From positions 1,178,001 through 1,242,000 of the forward strand of contig CAWIUG010000005.1 of the NCBI GenBank assembly GCA_963839165.1: a stretch of DNA of 64,000 nucleotides, read 5' to 3'. The notes under the pieces are model-generated. The model searched no databases and had not been told where the DNA came from. It saw nothing but the letters and a program-made list of their open reading frames with translations. Origin of the DNA: DATFVA01 sp963839165 (GTDB lineage: Bacteria; Bacteroidota; Ignavibacteria; Ignavibacteriales; Ignavibacteriaceae). The position numbers were made by a program, and so were the translations under genes. Positions 17,846 to 26,800 of this stretch are shown here, one piece after another (position 1 is the first letter of the stretch; every line of letters begins with the position of its first letter).

Positions 17846-18656
17846 TTAACAATAACGCTGCTTTTTTTCAATAAAGCATTTTCATACAAAATATCCTCAG
17901 CTTCCGGGTCAATTGTATTATAATCAACAGGATATTCAATCGGCAATCCAATCAGAAAACCCGCACCCCCGCCTATAGCTCCTCCTATTAAAAAAGTTAC
18001 AGCTCCACAAAGAAAATTTAACGCACCAAAATTAAACCAGCTATCTCCTGATCCTGTAGATTTCGGAGTAATTAACAAAGCGGTTATGCCTCCTGCCACA
18101 AAGCCCAAAGTACCGGTGATCGATGCAATATAAGTACCGTTTGTTGTACTGTAATTGTATTGAAATGGAAATAATTAAATCTCTGAAGATAATCCTTATG
18201 ATCATTTTCGCCATCTGTTCCAACAAATCCCTTTTTTATCAATCCGAGATTTCTGTTTTCATACGAATAAACTATCCCATCAAAAATGCTATCCGTAATA
18301 GTTGTGAATTTCAACTCTTTCACTTTATTCTGACGAATATCCTCCAGTATTCTCTGGTCAATGATCTTTCTTAAATATGATAGTGAGTTGGTATATAGAA
18401 TAGCTGTATCAATCAAAGAATTATTACGCCAGATTTTAATTTTTACATTCAGGGAACTATCATTATTGATATAAAATATTGCTTCCCGGAAGTCGGCAAA
18501 ACCCGGGAAAATCTTAAAATAATCTTCCTCAACTCTATCCAGTTTATCTCCAATAAAAGGACTGACAACAACCGGCTGCAATTTTTCCTGACATTGTGCA
18601 GGATCAGGAAAAGCAGCTAAATAAAATATAAACAGTAGAATTATATCCTTTTTCAT
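17839..18656 (-). pseudogene. Hypothetical exported/membrane protein, frameshifted
   Basis: Not recognised. Reading from ATG 18656 gives a signal peptide (MKKDIILLFIFYLAAFPDPA), then a soluble part to about residue 165. The frame closes near 18084. The next frame continues from about 18165-18130 (TTNGTYIASITGTLGFVAGG) into two Gly-rich hydrophobic segments (FNFGALNFLCGAVTFLIGG and AIGGGAGFLIGLPIEY) that resemble glycine-zipper membrane hairpins, ending at 17839. One missing base near 18130-18165 would join both parts into a protein of about 270 residues. Convergent with the DUF932-like gene. Function unknown. Confidence 0.6.
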
Positions 18657-18763
18657 TTCCAGCCCTGCTATTTTTATTTATAATATAAGCTTTCATTTCC
18701 ATGGAATTGTCATAATATTGTAAAAATTCCAACAACCCCTGAACTGAGCAGACTACCGTTCAT

Positions 18764-18792
18764 AAAAAAAGCTCCTCCCTCGCGGGAGAAGC
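18764..18792 (-). terminator. Rho-independent terminator
   Basis: Read on the minus strand: GCTTCTCCC, loop GCGA, GGGAGGAGC, then a run of seven T. The stem has one mismatch-type position (T opposite G). It lies 15 bases past the stop of the broken gene at 18807-19177 and so ends that transcript. Confidence 0.8.
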
Positions 18793-18806
18793 TTAAAGCC
18801 TCAGCA

Positions 18807-19177
18807 TTAATTAATCATTATCCCACGTATTATATGCTCAACACCTACTTTTTCGTGCAGCATAGCGGAGGTTAAGGTCAAAATCTTCACGTCTGCGGGG
18901 ATTTTTTTTGATTCAGCATATAATTAGCCACCTTTGCATAAAAAACGTTCTCTGAGGGAATATTTTTAACTTTACGCCTGCTAAAGGTTGAAGCATTTCT
19001 CTGGCTATATCGGGGCGGATGAATTGTGCCTGGAAGATCCAGAACAGACGAGGATGAAGTAATTCTTATTGAGCTACCAAATTGTGCAACCACCGGTAGT
19101 ACTGGTATAATCAATTCTTTTAGTTCTGTTCTAACTTTCATTGGGGAGTAACCATGGTAATTGTATGATACTCCCAT
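18807..19177 (-). pseudogene. Hypothetical protein broken at an eight-base homopolymer
   Basis: Not recognised. From ATG 19177 (AGGGG six bases upstream) the frame runs 96 codons to a stop at 18887. If the run of eight A on the coding strand (T-run 18902-18909) is corrected by one base, the frame continues NQKKIPADVKILTLTSAML and HEKVGVEHIIRGIMIN and stops at 18807, directly before the terminator. The continuation reads like ordinary protein, and stop and terminator fit, so a single gene of about 123 residues is likely. No signal peptide, membrane segment or known motif is seen. Confidence 0.5.
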
Positions 19178-19206
19178 CCTTGTCCCCTACTCAGGAGGTA
19201 ACAAGG

Positions 19207-20949
19207 TCATTTTATCAGTATAAACTTCAGTGTCTTGTGCAGGGCATCGAAGACCTGCTTGTTCTGATTGTTGTCGAAGGAGATGCGGTAGAGGTAAACG
19301 CCGCTGGCTAATCCTCCTGCATCAAATTGTACGCTGTACTTCCCTGCCGGCTTTTCTTCATTTACCAGCCGGGCAACTTCTCTTCCTAATGCGTCATAGA
19401 TCGTCAGGTTTACATACGCCGGATCGGGGAGCTCGTATTTTATGGTTGTGAAGGAGTTGAACGGGTTCGGATAGTTCTGGTACATTGCATAGTCTGCGGG
19501 ACTTAAATCGGGGTTCGGTCTGCCGGATGAGGAGATCTCTATTCCCCCGCTTGTCATCTGTTCTGCTACGAGGTTGAAATATTCAATTGCGCCAGCTGTG
19601 TTCTGCCTCAGCGCGGTGACGCTGGCAAGGTGGTCTTCCCCCATCCCTCCTACTAACGCGATTACTACTTCTGATGTGTCTCCTAACTTCATATTGAAGG
19701 GCCCGTTCATAAGCCAGTATCGTCTGTCGCCGGGTCCGTCTCTGACTCCGTCGATATCACCTGTACCTGTTACTGGATCTCCCGGCAGCATATAGGTTCC
19801 GTATCCGTAAAAGTCACATCCTGTGCGCCTTGAAGGATACGGAGGGTCAGGCTTGTAACCCGACATAAGGTTGTAAAACTCAAGGGCGCCGGTATAGCTG
19901 AGGGCCGGATCGCCAAAGCATCCGGCGGTACGGTGTAAAACGGAAACGGTTAATGGCTTCGGATTAAAGTATTTACGCCCTTTGACCCATTTGAAGTTGA
20001 AGACTGCACTGTCAGAGCTGTCTCCGGTGTACTTTGATACTCCCTGGATAAAGGTGTTGCCTACCGCGGGAGGGATTATTCCATACTTGCCATATTGGAG
20101 GTCCTGATCGCTTGAGTTGTATGTATAGCCAAGGTTCAGTAAAGTATCTGTCCCGATGAAATCATCGACAGGGTTTCCGAGGTCGGTATCTGTAAACTGG
20201 CAGATATACATACTGTCGATCCGGGAACCGGGAGGTGTTACTGACGTGCCTGTGTAAATGATATCAACTTTTTTATATATGATGTTCCCTATTCTGCCGT
20301 CCAGTCCGTATGCCCACCAGGTTTCCTGCACTTCAACTCCGATAGGGTCTGATCCATAAAGTGACCGCGAGGAATCATCGTTGTAATTTATCCAGATTGT
20401 CTGCAGCGCGCCGGGAACACCAGGAATGTCAATGTCGGGATTGTAACTGCCGTCCTTGTCCGCATCATAGTAAGGCGCGCCTTTATCGGCCGGCCATTCA
20501 TCCCAGTCTTTTTCGTACTGAGATTTTAAGATTGCGAGGTCTTCAGTGGTTACATCTTTACGCGGCTCTATAAAGAAATTTTCCGCGTCTCTTGTGAGAT
20601 CCGCTTTGTAGTAGTCGCTTCTTACTCTATAAAGCCGGGAGATCGGTGAGCAGCCCGATAAGTAGGAATTTCCATTTACCCGTACCAGCTGTGAATCTGC
20701 GTCGTGAACAAGTCCGCCCCAGTTTATGCCCTCTGTATACACCACACCGACAGGAAATGCATTCGGGTAGCTTCCGTTATATTCTTTGTTAATTTCCGGG
20801 GGGTGAAATCCATTGTCTTCCACCCAGGAGGTAATGCTGCTAACGTCTATAACGCTTTGCACAGGATTTTGTGCATAGCCGGCAGATGTTATGAAGAGGA
20901 ATGTGAAAAGTATAACTGTGAGAAAATGTAATCTATTTTTCATAGCCAA
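19207..20949 (-). CDS. Secreted protein with T9SS type A sorting domain
   Basis: A 580-residue exported protein: signal peptide (to SAGYAQ), a long body rich in Tyr, Asp, Gly and Asn of no recognised fold, with Ca-binding-like segments (DADKDGSYNPDIDIPG), and a C-terminal sorting domain of about 85 residues (YQNYPNPFNSFTTIKYELP ... YDALGREVARL ... GLASGVYLYRI). That tail directs passage through the type IX secretion system in this phylum. The body resembles large uncharacterised surface proteins common in Ignavibacteria-like genomes. Monocistronic; the stop lies close to the following broken gene on the same strand. Confidence 0.85.
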   Translation of the reverse strand: MAMKNRLHFLTVILFTFLFITSAGYAQNPVQSVIDVSSITSWVEDNGFHPPEINKEYNGSYPNAFPVGVVYTEGINWGGLVHDADSQLVRVNGNSYLSGCSPISRLYRVRSDYYKADLTRDAENFFIEPRKDVTTEDLAILKSQYEKDWDEWPADKGAPYYDADKDGSYNPDIDIPGVPGALQTIWINYNDDSSRSLYGSDPIGVEVQETWWAYGLDGRIGNIIYKKVDIIYTGTSVTPPGSRIDSMYICQFTDTDLGNPVDDFIGTDTLLNLGYTYNSSDQDLQYGKYGIIPPAVGNTFIQGVSKYTGDSSDSAVFNFKWVKGRKYFNPKPLTVSVLHRTAGCFGDPALSYTGALEFYNLMSGYKPDPPYPSRRTGCDFYGYGTYMLPGDPVTGTGDIDGVRDGPGDRRYWLMNGPFNMKLGDTSEVVIALVGGMGEDHLASVTALRQNTAGAIEYFNLVAEQMTSGGIEISSSGRPNPDLSPADYAMYQNYPNPFNSFTTIKYELPDPAYVNLTIYDALGREVARLVNEEKPAGKYSVQFDAGGLASGVYLYRISFDNNQNKQVFDALHKTLKFILIK

Positions 20950-21068
20950 CCTCCTGTTTAAACTTCCGATTAATAACCCGTAAGAGAATATTACGGTTTA
21001 AGGGGGTGAAAAACAAGGGCCGGGTGCGATGACGAAACCAGGTTCAGGATGACGAATTGTGATACGAG

Positions 21069-21089
21069 ATCCTGAACCAGGTTCAGGAT
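21069..21089. repeat. 21-bp palindrome after slyD
   Basis: ATCCTGAACC-A-GGTTCAGGAT is a perfect 10-bp inverted repeat with a single central base, starting three bases past the slyD stop. A second partial copy, AACCAGGTTCAGGATGACG, occurs at 21036-21054. No U-tract follows, so a classic terminator is not supported; it looks like an interspersed repeat. Confidence 0.6.
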
Positions 21090-21091
21090 GA

Positions 21092-21577
21092 TTAATGGTG
21101 GTGACCGTTAGGACCGTGAACGTGACCATGCTGAAGTTCCTCAGCGGTGGCGTCACGTACGTCAACCAGCTCTACATCGAATTTCAGGTTCCTGCCTGCC
21201 AGCGGATGATTGAAATCTATTGTAACGTCGTCGTCTTTAACTTCTTTTACAACAAAGGGTATAGGCTGACCTTCCGGGGAGTGAGCCATATATTCCATTC
21301 CTTCTTTCAGCTCGGCTCCTTCAGGAAATTCTTCTTTCTTTACCTGCTGAACAGCTTTCTCGTCGTAGTCGCCGTATGCGTCTGATGAGCTCAGCTCAAT
21401 GTTCTTCTTCCCGCCTATCAGCATATTGTCAATTTGCTCTTCCAGTTTGGGGAGTATCTGGTTATTTCCGCTTAAATAAACAAATGGTTCATTCCTGCTT
21501 GTTGTCTGGATCATGTTTCCCTGGTCGTCTGTTAGCTTGTAGTTCAGCGTAACAACCTTATTTGCACCGATTGCCAT
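21092..21577 (-). CDS. slyD: SlyD-like FKBP-type peptidyl-prolyl isomerase
   Basis: Cytoplasmic prolyl isomerase/chaperone that assists folding and metal handling. The 161-residue protein shows the FKBP core split by the insert-in-flap domain: KVVTLNYKLTDDQGNMI, the SGNNQILPKLEEQIDNMLIG block, SSSDAYGDYDEKAVQQV, the flap insert, and DFNHPLAGRNLKFDVELVDV, typical of SlyD. It ends in a His-rich tail (HGHVHGPNGHHH) suited to nickel or other metals. Intact, single gene; a short palindrome follows the stop. Confidence 0.93.
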   Translation of the reverse strand: MAIGANKVVTLNYKLTDDQGNMIQTTSRNEPFVYLSGNNQILPKLEEQIDNMLIGGKKNIELSSSDAYGDYDEKAVQQVKKEEFPEGAELKEGMEYMAHSPEGQPIPFVVKEVKDDDVTIDFNHPLAGRNLKFDVELVDVRDATAEELQHGHVHGPNGHHH

Positions 21578-21896
21578 TGTTTTTCCTTCTTTTTTTAAGA
21601 TTTGAAGGATTTAAACTAAACATTTATTGACGGAAAATAAACCCTGTGCTTCGGGCAATTGATAAGGGGCAATTCACGGTTACGGATTGAGAACAATGGA
21701 ACATCAGCAAGTTCAGGAATACAGGGAGGGTTTAAAACCAGGAGAGACGCCATCCCTCAGTTTCCTTCAGGTGCGCCTCTACCAGGTATAATATTTTGTG
21801 AGGACTATCTCTTATGACTGTTACAAATCTACAGCCGCTGAATTTAATATTAGCTTAAAATCACATTAAAAAATATTTAATCTTCAATCAATGCTC
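21578..21896. other. Intergenic region upstream of slyD, no gene seen
   Basis: About 319 bases between slyD and the downstream end of the ABM gene. No supported reading frame, hairpin-plus-U-tract or RNA motif was seen. It must contain the slyD promoter; the A/T-rich stretch 21578-21630 next to slyD is the natural place. Confidence 0.5.
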
Positions 21897-22187
21897 TTAA
21901 CTATCGTGAAGCTTCATTACTACTTCTGCTTTAAGGATTTCCGGATTTCCCTGTACTTTGTATTTTGCACCTATTGTTCTGCCTAAGTCAGATTCCTGAA
22001 AATCATGCAGCGAGGATTCGTCTTCCCAGAGATAAATGGCACCGTACTCGCCGGTATCAGAATATTTCAAATAGAATTTCTGTTTTAGTCCTTTCATTTC
22101 CCTGTATCGAGGTGCGCGCTTGTTGTACATCTCCATAACCTGGTCTTCTTTCAATTCGGATCTAAATTTTACTATTTGAGCAATCAT
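21897..22187 (-). CDS. ABM-superfamily (antibiotic biosynthesis monooxygenase-like) protein
   Basis: A 96-residue ferredoxin-like alpha/beta protein of the ABM/YdhR type: a first strand with IAQIVKFRS, a helix (EDQVMEMYNKRAPRYREM), KFYLKYSDTGEYGAIYLWED, a second helix (ESSLHDFQESDLGRTIG) and a last strand. Members are small dimeric oxygenases or heme/ligand-binding proteins. The ATG at 22187 is chosen because TGAGGT stands 8 bases before it; a longer frame starting at 22361 has no such site and would overlap the neighbour. Last gene of a minus-strand run with the LigD genes, 133 bases after the previous stop. Confidence 0.75.
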   Translation of the reverse strand: MIAQIVKFRSELKEDQVMEMYNKRAPRYREMKGLKQKFYLKYSDTGEYGAIYLWEDESSLHDFQESDLGRTIGAKYKVQGNPEILKAEVVMKLHDS

Positions 22188-22320
22188 TTGTATTACCTCA
22201 TTCAGTTTTTCATTCTTCAAATAAAGGAGCCGGCTCGACGATTGCAAGGTAAAATATAATTTTTTGATTCGAATCACCGCTGCATAATTTAACTGAAGGT
22301 TCTGTTTCAGATTACAGGGA

Positions 22321-22530
22321 TCATTTCGTTGTGAATTTCGATCCCAGATCTTTGATCGCATTGCCGGGGTTGTCTTTACTGTCCGACTTTGTCATCAGGC
22401 TGTCAATCTGGGCAGCGACAGGGGCCGGGAGTTTGTCTTTAACAAAGGAGAGGACCATATTGACTGCTTCCCGCGACTGCTGCTCTGAGAGTCCGAATTT
22501 TTCCGACAGTTTTTTTATTATCTCGTTCAT
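22321..22530 (-). CDS. Small helical protein (69 aa)
   Basis: A short soluble protein predicted as a helical bundle: MNEIIKKLSEKFGLSEQ, then REAVNMVLSFVKDKLPAPVA, then a polar tail. The pattern of a first amphipathic helix, 'GLSE', and a 'VKDKLPAP' helix resembles small DUF2267/DUF2780-type proteins, but the assignment is weak. GAGG lies 7 bases before ATG. It starts 26 bases after the stop of the LigD polymerase gene on the same strand, so it may be cotranscribed with it. Confidence 0.65.
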   Translation of the reverse strand: MNEIIKKLSEKFGLSEQQSREAVNMVLSFVKDKLPAPVAAQIDSLMTKSDSKDNPGNAIKDLGSKFTTK

Positions 22531-22556
22531 TTCATCCTCGCTTTTTTTGTGATTGT

Positions 22557-23477
22557 TTATTGTTGTTTGTTAAGTATTTCTTCCGCTTTCTTTGATTCTT
22601 TTCCGATCGAGATCGCGTGCTTCCTGTAATCCTCCCAGGGGTCTTTTTTCCGCGAAAGCCTGCTGAAGATGTTTTTGATGTTGTATTTCTGCGGCGACAT
22701 CCTGCTGTTCAGCTCGTTCCACTCTATCGGCACGGCAACCGGAGCGCCGGGCCGGGCTCTTACTGCATAAGGAGCCACGGCGGTTTGCGCGTACCCGTTC
22801 CGGGCTACATCGAGGAATACTCTACCTTTGCGTTTATTCTTTCTTACTTCGGTTGTGAGCCGCTCCGGCTGCCTCTCTGCCAGTATCTTCGCTATTGTCT
22901 GCCCGAAGTTCCTTACTTCATCAAAGTTTTCTTTGCGCTTAAGCGGTATCTCTACATGCACTCCTTTCGATCCGGTTGTTTTTATGAAGGTGTTGATGCC
23001 TAGTTCACCGGTAAGGAGTTTGCGGAGTTCTTTTGCGGCAAAGATTACTTCACCGAAATCTTCACCGGGAGGATCGAGATCGAAAATCAGTGTATCCGGG
23101 TAATCGAGTCTGCCGGTTCTGCTCAACCAGATGTGGGGAGTGATGCATCCCTGGTTGGCTATGTAAACAAGCGTGGCGGCATTGCCGCAGATTACATGAT
23201 TGACCGTTCCGCCGCCCTCTTTAGAAACTGATTTTGTTTTGATCCACGACGGAAAGTAATCCGGCGCGTCTTTGTGGAAGAAGCTCTGCCCTTTTATGCC
23301 GTCGGGGTAGCGAAGCATCACCAGCGGCCTGTCTTTAAGGTAGGGCACCATAACGTCCGCTATGTCCTTAAAGTAATTTATAAGATCTCCCTTGGTGTAT
23401 TTTTTATCAGGGAAGAAAACTTTGTCAGTATGTGTAAGTTTCACGGAATGACCGCCGATCTTTAATTCTTCGCCCAT
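22557..23477 (-). CDS. LigD-type polymerase/primase domain, stand-alone
   Basis: Archaeo-eukaryotic primase-type polymerase that fills ends during bacterial non-homologous end joining, here a separate protein rather than fused to ligase. From ATG 23477 (306 residues): KLTHTDKVFFPDKKYTKGDL, the DLDPP metal-binding block within TLIFDLDPPGEDFGEV, TTGSKGVHVEIPL, and TTEVRKNKRKGRVFLDVARN. ATG 23477 overlaps the ligase stop as TGATG, so translation is coupled; the longer in-frame start at 23570 would lie inside the ligase gene. No Ku gene is in the window. Confidence 0.92.
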   Translation of the reverse strand: MGEELKIGGHSVKLTHTDKVFFPDKKYTKGDLINYFKDIADVMVPYLKDRPLVMLRYPDGIKGQSFFHKDAPDYFPSWIKTKSVSKEGGGTVNHVICGNAATLVYIANQGCITPHIWLSRTGRLDYPDTLIFDLDPPGEDFGEVIFAAKELRKLLTGELGINTFIKTTGSKGVHVEIPLKRKENFDEVRNFGQTIAKILAERQPERLTTEVRKNKRKGRVFLDVARNGYAQTAVAPYAVRARPGAPVAVPIEWNELNSRMSPQKYNIKNIFSRLSRKKDPWEDYRKHAISIGKESKKAEEILNKQQ

Positions 23478-24478
23478 CAGTCTGCCTTCTCTCTTATTAC
23501 TTCTTTTGGTTTCTTGTCTCTTCTTAGTCCCGTAAATCTTGGGTGACGCAGCTTGTGTCCGGATGTCCATTCGGTGAAACCGACCTGGGCTACCATCTCC
23601 GGAGACACCCAGTGAACGTTCTTCTCTTTAACCTTCTCATCGTAGGGAGAGGTCTTTCGTTCAAGCTTATGGAGATCTTCTGAGAGCCGTCTGAGGGTTT
23701 CGTCGTTATAGCCGGTACCGACTTTACCCGCGTAAAGGAGTCTGCCCTTCTGATAGAATCCGATAAGAAGAGCGCCGAAACCTGTTCTTTCTCCCTGCGG
23801 ATCGGTGAAACCGCCGATCACGAACTCCTGCTGGTTTGAACACTTGAACTTCAGCCAGTCGGATGAGCGCGAATGCCTGTAGCTGCTGCCGCCGTCTTTG
23901 GCTACCAGTCCCTCCCACCCTTTTCCGCACGCCTCCTTAAGGTATTCCTCGCCTTTCTCCTTCCTGTAGGTTGTATGGCGCAGAGGATCCTTAAAGCTGA
24001 AAGCGCTCCTGAGTATTTTTTTCCTGCTCATAAGCGGCAGATCTGAAAGGTCGCTGTCGTCAAAGTAAAGGAGATCGAAGAGGTAAAGGAATACTTTCGT
24101 TCTGCTGTTCTTTATTTCTTTTTCGTTCTTCAGGTGCATACGGTTCTGCAGCATTGAAAAGCTTGTTGTCTTCCCGTCGAAGGAGACCATTTCACCGTCG
24201 GCTATAAAGTCAGTGTCAGAATATCTGCTGAATGCCTCAACTATTTCGGGGTACTGCCTGCCCGCTTCTTTTTTGTTGCGCGTCATAAGACTAATTTTTT
24301 TGTTCCTGCAGAAGATGAGTATCCTCTCGCCGTCAAGTTTCCGTTCATAGATCCAGTTTTTGTCGGAAAAATATTTGTGCGTGAGCTTTGCGAGCATGGG
24401 AGCTGTCCACTCCGGCATCTTTTTCTTCTTCAGCTTTTCCCGCATACTGCCGGGGAGTTCTTTTAGTAGTTTGTGCAT
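23477..24478 (-). CDS. ATP-dependent DNA ligase, LigD type
   Basis: Seals DNA nicks and breaks using ATP. The 333-residue protein has motif I with the adenylated Lys47 (ERKLDGER), then DFIADGEMVSFDG (motif III region), GWEGLVAKDGGSSY (motif IV), DWLKFK (motif V), and a C-terminal OB-fold (FVIGGFTDPQGERTGFGALL) with a conserved LRHPRFTGLRRDK end. No polymerase or phosphoesterase domain is fused. Coupled to the downstream LigD polymerase (TGATG) and 10 bases downstream of the SDR gene, forming an operon. Confidence 0.94.
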   Translation of the reverse strand: MHKLLKELPGSMREKLKKKKMPEWTAPMLAKLTHKYFSDKNWIYERKLDGERILIFCRNKKISLMTRNKKEAGRQYPEIVEAFSRYSDTDFIADGEMVSFDGKTTSFSMLQNRMHLKNEKEIKNSRTKVFLYLFDLLYFDDSDLSDLPLMSRKKILRSAFSFKDPLRHTTYRKEKGEEYLKEACGKGWEGLVAKDGGSSYRHSRSSDWLKFKCSNQQEFVIGGFTDPQGERTGFGALLIGFYQKGRLLYAGKVGTGYNDETLRRLSEDLHKLERKTSPYDEKVKEKNVHWVSPEMVAQVGFTEWTSGHKLRHPRFTGLRRDKKPKEVIREKAD

Positions 24479-24488
24479 CCTGTTCCTG

Positions 24489-25364
24489 TTACGTTATCCT
24501 GTGCGTCTCTTTACCTTTTAGTCCCTCTTTTGAATGCTTCAGCTTAAGTTTGCGCGCGGGGATGATCTTGTACTGCTCCTTCACGTAGTCGCCCGCGGGT
24601 CCGCGCCCGATAGAAATGCCCCCGTCAACAAAGTAGAGAGAACCGGTTACGAAGCTGGCCTCATCGGAGGCAAGGAACGCGAATACATTGGCTATCTCCT
24701 CGGGATTACCGTGCCTGCCCATCGGCGTGCCTTTAAGTATGTCCTGCTCCATCTGTACGGTCATGGGACTAACATCGGTATCGTGCCACTGGGTATCGGT
24801 AGGTCCGGGACAAACAACATTCGCCCTCACCCCATACTTTATCTGCTCGAGCGCTACTCCCCTGGTAAACGCGATCATAAAACCTTTGGAGCCGCCGTAC
24901 GGCGAACAGTCAGGCTGTCCTATCGTTCCGGCTTCGGAGCCGGTGCTGATTATATTTCCTTTCGTCTCTTGAAGATAAGGAAGCGCGAATTTGGTCATAA
25001 GAAATGCCGAACGTGTATTCATTCTCATCATATAATCGAAATCATCAACGGGAAAGTTTTCGGTAGAGGCGACCGTCTGGAAAGTGCCCGCGTTGTTAAC
25101 GAGAACATCCAGCCGGCCGAACGTATCTATAGCTTTCTTTATGCAGGCCATAGCTGTGCCTGCTTCCAAAACATCCCCCTCAAATGCTTCTGCTTCGCCT
25201 TTGCGCTGCCTTATTTCCTTCACCACGTCCTCAACCGGATCGGCCGGGAGTCCGCACACTATTACTTTCGCGCCCTCGAAAACAAATTTCTTGCATATAG
25301 CTTCACCAATGCCTGTTGCCCCGCCTGTTACAATCGCGACTTTATTTTTTAACCGGCCTGCCAT
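24489..25364 (-). CDS. Short-chain dehydrogenase/reductase
   Basis: NAD(P)-dependent oxidoreductase of the classical SDR family, 291 residues. Nucleotide-binding TGGATGIG (from about residue 14), NNAG, catalytic Ser in STGSEAG, YGGSK (Tyr and Lys of YxxxK), and NVVCPGPTDTQ. The C-terminus carries an extra 40-residue basic tail (PARKLKLKHSKEGLKGKE) beyond the usual 250-260-residue length. It opens the operon with the LigD ligase and polymerase. The substrate is unknown; resemblance to glucose/3-oxoacyl reductases is only general. Confidence 0.88.
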   Translation of the reverse strand: MAGRLKNKVAIVTGGATGIGEAICKKFVFEGAKVIVCGLPADPVEDVVKEIRQRKGEAEAFEGDVLEAGTAMACIKKAIDTFGRLDVLVNNAGTFQTVASTENFPVDDFDYMMRMNTRSAFLMTKFALPYLQETKGNIISTGSEAGTIGQPDCSPYGGSKGFMIAFTRGVALEQIKYGVRANVVCPGPTDTQWHDTDVSPMTVQMEQDILKGTPMGRHGNPEEIANVFAFLASDEASFVTGSLYFVDGGISIGRGPAGDYVKEQYKIIPARKLKLKHSKEGLKGKETHRIT

Positions 25365-25566
25365 TTTTTCACCTCAATTTTTGTTAAATCTATCTTAATC
25401 ACGCAATAAGATTCGTGATTCAAATCGCTTAAAATTTTTATTAGATTTGGCTGAAGAGATATCCCCGATCCCGGAGAGGGTCAATACAGGATCCTTAGTG
25501 ATTGGTTAAGCAAATTGGAAACTGCCGGCGGGTTCATTAAATTTCGATGGGAAAAGGAGAATTAAT

Positions 25567-25929
25567 TTGCCTGAATATATAAAATCTTCTTCTGTTATTA
25601 AATCGGCCGGGAATAAGCCGAAGATAATTGATGAGTTTGTGGGAAGAGTGAATTCCGGGTCAACTGATGTCAGCATCGCGAAGATGAAGAGTCCCGGCGG
25701 CTGGGTTGAACCGGGACAGACGCCCGGCTTCGACGAGTACACTGTGGTGCTGAAAGGACTGCTGCGGGTAACCACAAAGGACGCGGTGTACAACGTGAAG
25801 GCTGGTGAAGCGATAATTACACATAAGGGTGAGTGGATCCAGTACAGCACTCCCGAACCCGATGGCGCGGAGTATATTGCGGTGTGCCTTCCGGCGTTTT
25901 CACCCGACACGGTTCACAGGGACTCATAG
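25567..25929 (+). CDS. Cupin-domain protein
   Basis: A 120-residue single-domain cupin with the two family motifs: EYTVVLKGLLRVTTKD (motif 1 region) and KAGEAIITHKGEWIQYST (motif 2). Motif 1 keeps the Glu but the usual His pair is reduced, so metal binding is uncertain. The start is TTG, chosen because AAGGAG lies 6-7 bases before it and no ATG is near. Divergent from the SDR gene. The GNAT gene follows 40 bases later, probably in the same transcript. Ligand unknown. Confidence 0.8.
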   Translation: MPEYIKSSSVIKSAGNKPKIIDEFVGRVNSGSTDVSIAKMKSPGGWVEPGQTPGFDEYTVVLKGLLRVTTKDAVYNVKAGEAIITHKGEWIQYSTPEPDGAEYIAVCLPAFSPDTVHRDS

Positions 25930-25969
25930 AAGCCTGAAATAATTTTGTTAAAAATTGTAAGGTTAGCTT

Positions 25970-26788
25970 ATGCTTACAACAACTTTGTTCCGCTCAATTG
26001 CCTCCTGCGAGATTAACGCATGGCAGGATATGTACAGCGCGGCGGGACGTGACCTCGCCAGTCAGTTCGGCATAAAGGTCTTCTCCATGGGGTCGGCCTG
26101 CGTTTCGATGGTGAAGAATATCGACATCCTAGGGTTCAACCGGGTAATTGGACTTGGATTGTTTCAGACAGCTTCAGAACAGATGGTGGATGATATTATT
26201 TCGAAGTACAGCACCGATGGGATAAAAAGATTCTTCATACAGATCCACCCTGAGGCCGCACCGCCAAAACTGAAGGACTGGTTTGAAAAACGGAATATTA
26301 AGCACTACAACAACTGGGTGAAGCATTACCGCGGGGTTGAGGATCCTCCCCGGCTGGAAACGGGACTAGAGATAAAGGAGGTAAGCAGTAAGGATGAAGT
26401 CGACAGGTTTGGTGAGATAATCACGATGAGCTTTAAGTGGCCGGATGAGATGAGGATGTGGTTTGAAAATCTTGCCGGCAGAAAATACTGGAAGACTTAC
26501 CTTGCCTTCGAAGATGATAAAGCTGTTGCCGCGGCATCGATGTATGTGAAAGACGACTGCGGGTGGCTTTCATTCGGCAGCACTCTCCCTGATTACAGGG
26601 GGAAAGGCGCACAGACTGCCCTGATAGCCAGAAGGATCCAGGATGCCGCTGAACTGGGATGTAAAGTGCTGACGCTGGAAACATCAGAGGATAATGAACA
26701 GGAGAGATCACAGTCGCTCCTGAACGTACAGAAGATGGGTTTCGAAACGGCATTCGTTCGTCCCAATTTCCTCTGGAAGGCCGACTAG
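25970..26788 (+). CDS. GNAT-family acetyltransferase
   Basis: A 272-residue protein whose C-terminal half is a GNAT fold: YLAFEDDKAVAAASMYV, then LPDYRGKGAQTALIARRI (acetyl-CoA pyrophosphate loop, R/Q-x-x-G-x-G/A-like) and the last motif NVQKMGFETAFVRPN. The N-terminal half (about 1-125) is a degenerate GNAT-like domain (NRVIGLGLFQTASEQMVDDI), so this may be a tandem GNAT. It follows the cupin gene by 40 bases. Convergent with the HPF-CSD gene, 12 bases between stops. Substrate not predictable. Confidence 0.82.
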   Translation: MLTTTLFRSIASCEINAWQDMYSAAGRDLASQFGIKVFSMGSACVSMVKNIDILGFNRVIGLGLFQTASEQMVDDIISKYSTDGIKRFFIQIHPEAAPPKLKDWFEKRNIKHYNNWVKHYRGVEDPPRLETGLEIKEVSSKDEVDRFGEIITMSFKWPDEMRMWFENLAGRKYWKTYLAFEDDKAVAAASMYVKDDCGWLSFGSTLPDYRGKGAQTALIARRIQDAAELGCKVLTLETSEDNEQERSQSLLNVQKMGFETAFVRPNFLWKAD

Positions 26789-26800
26789 GTTCAACCCTTC

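Noticed and set aside
18793..19206. Possible structured RNA (tmRNA, RNase P RNA or 6S) in the apparent gap
   Set aside because: None of the conserved RNA motifs was found, and the stretch reads as a protein gene once the homopolymer is corrected.
22188..22361. Extended N-terminus for the ABM protein starting at 22361
   Set aside because: The extension overlaps the small helical gene, lacks an SD and is not ABM-like; ATG 22187 has TGAGGT upstream.
24534..25352. Long open frame on the plus strand opposite the SDR gene
   Set aside because: It mirrors the SDR gene, whose motifs and start are clear; the mirror frame has no recognisable domain and no ribosome-binding site.
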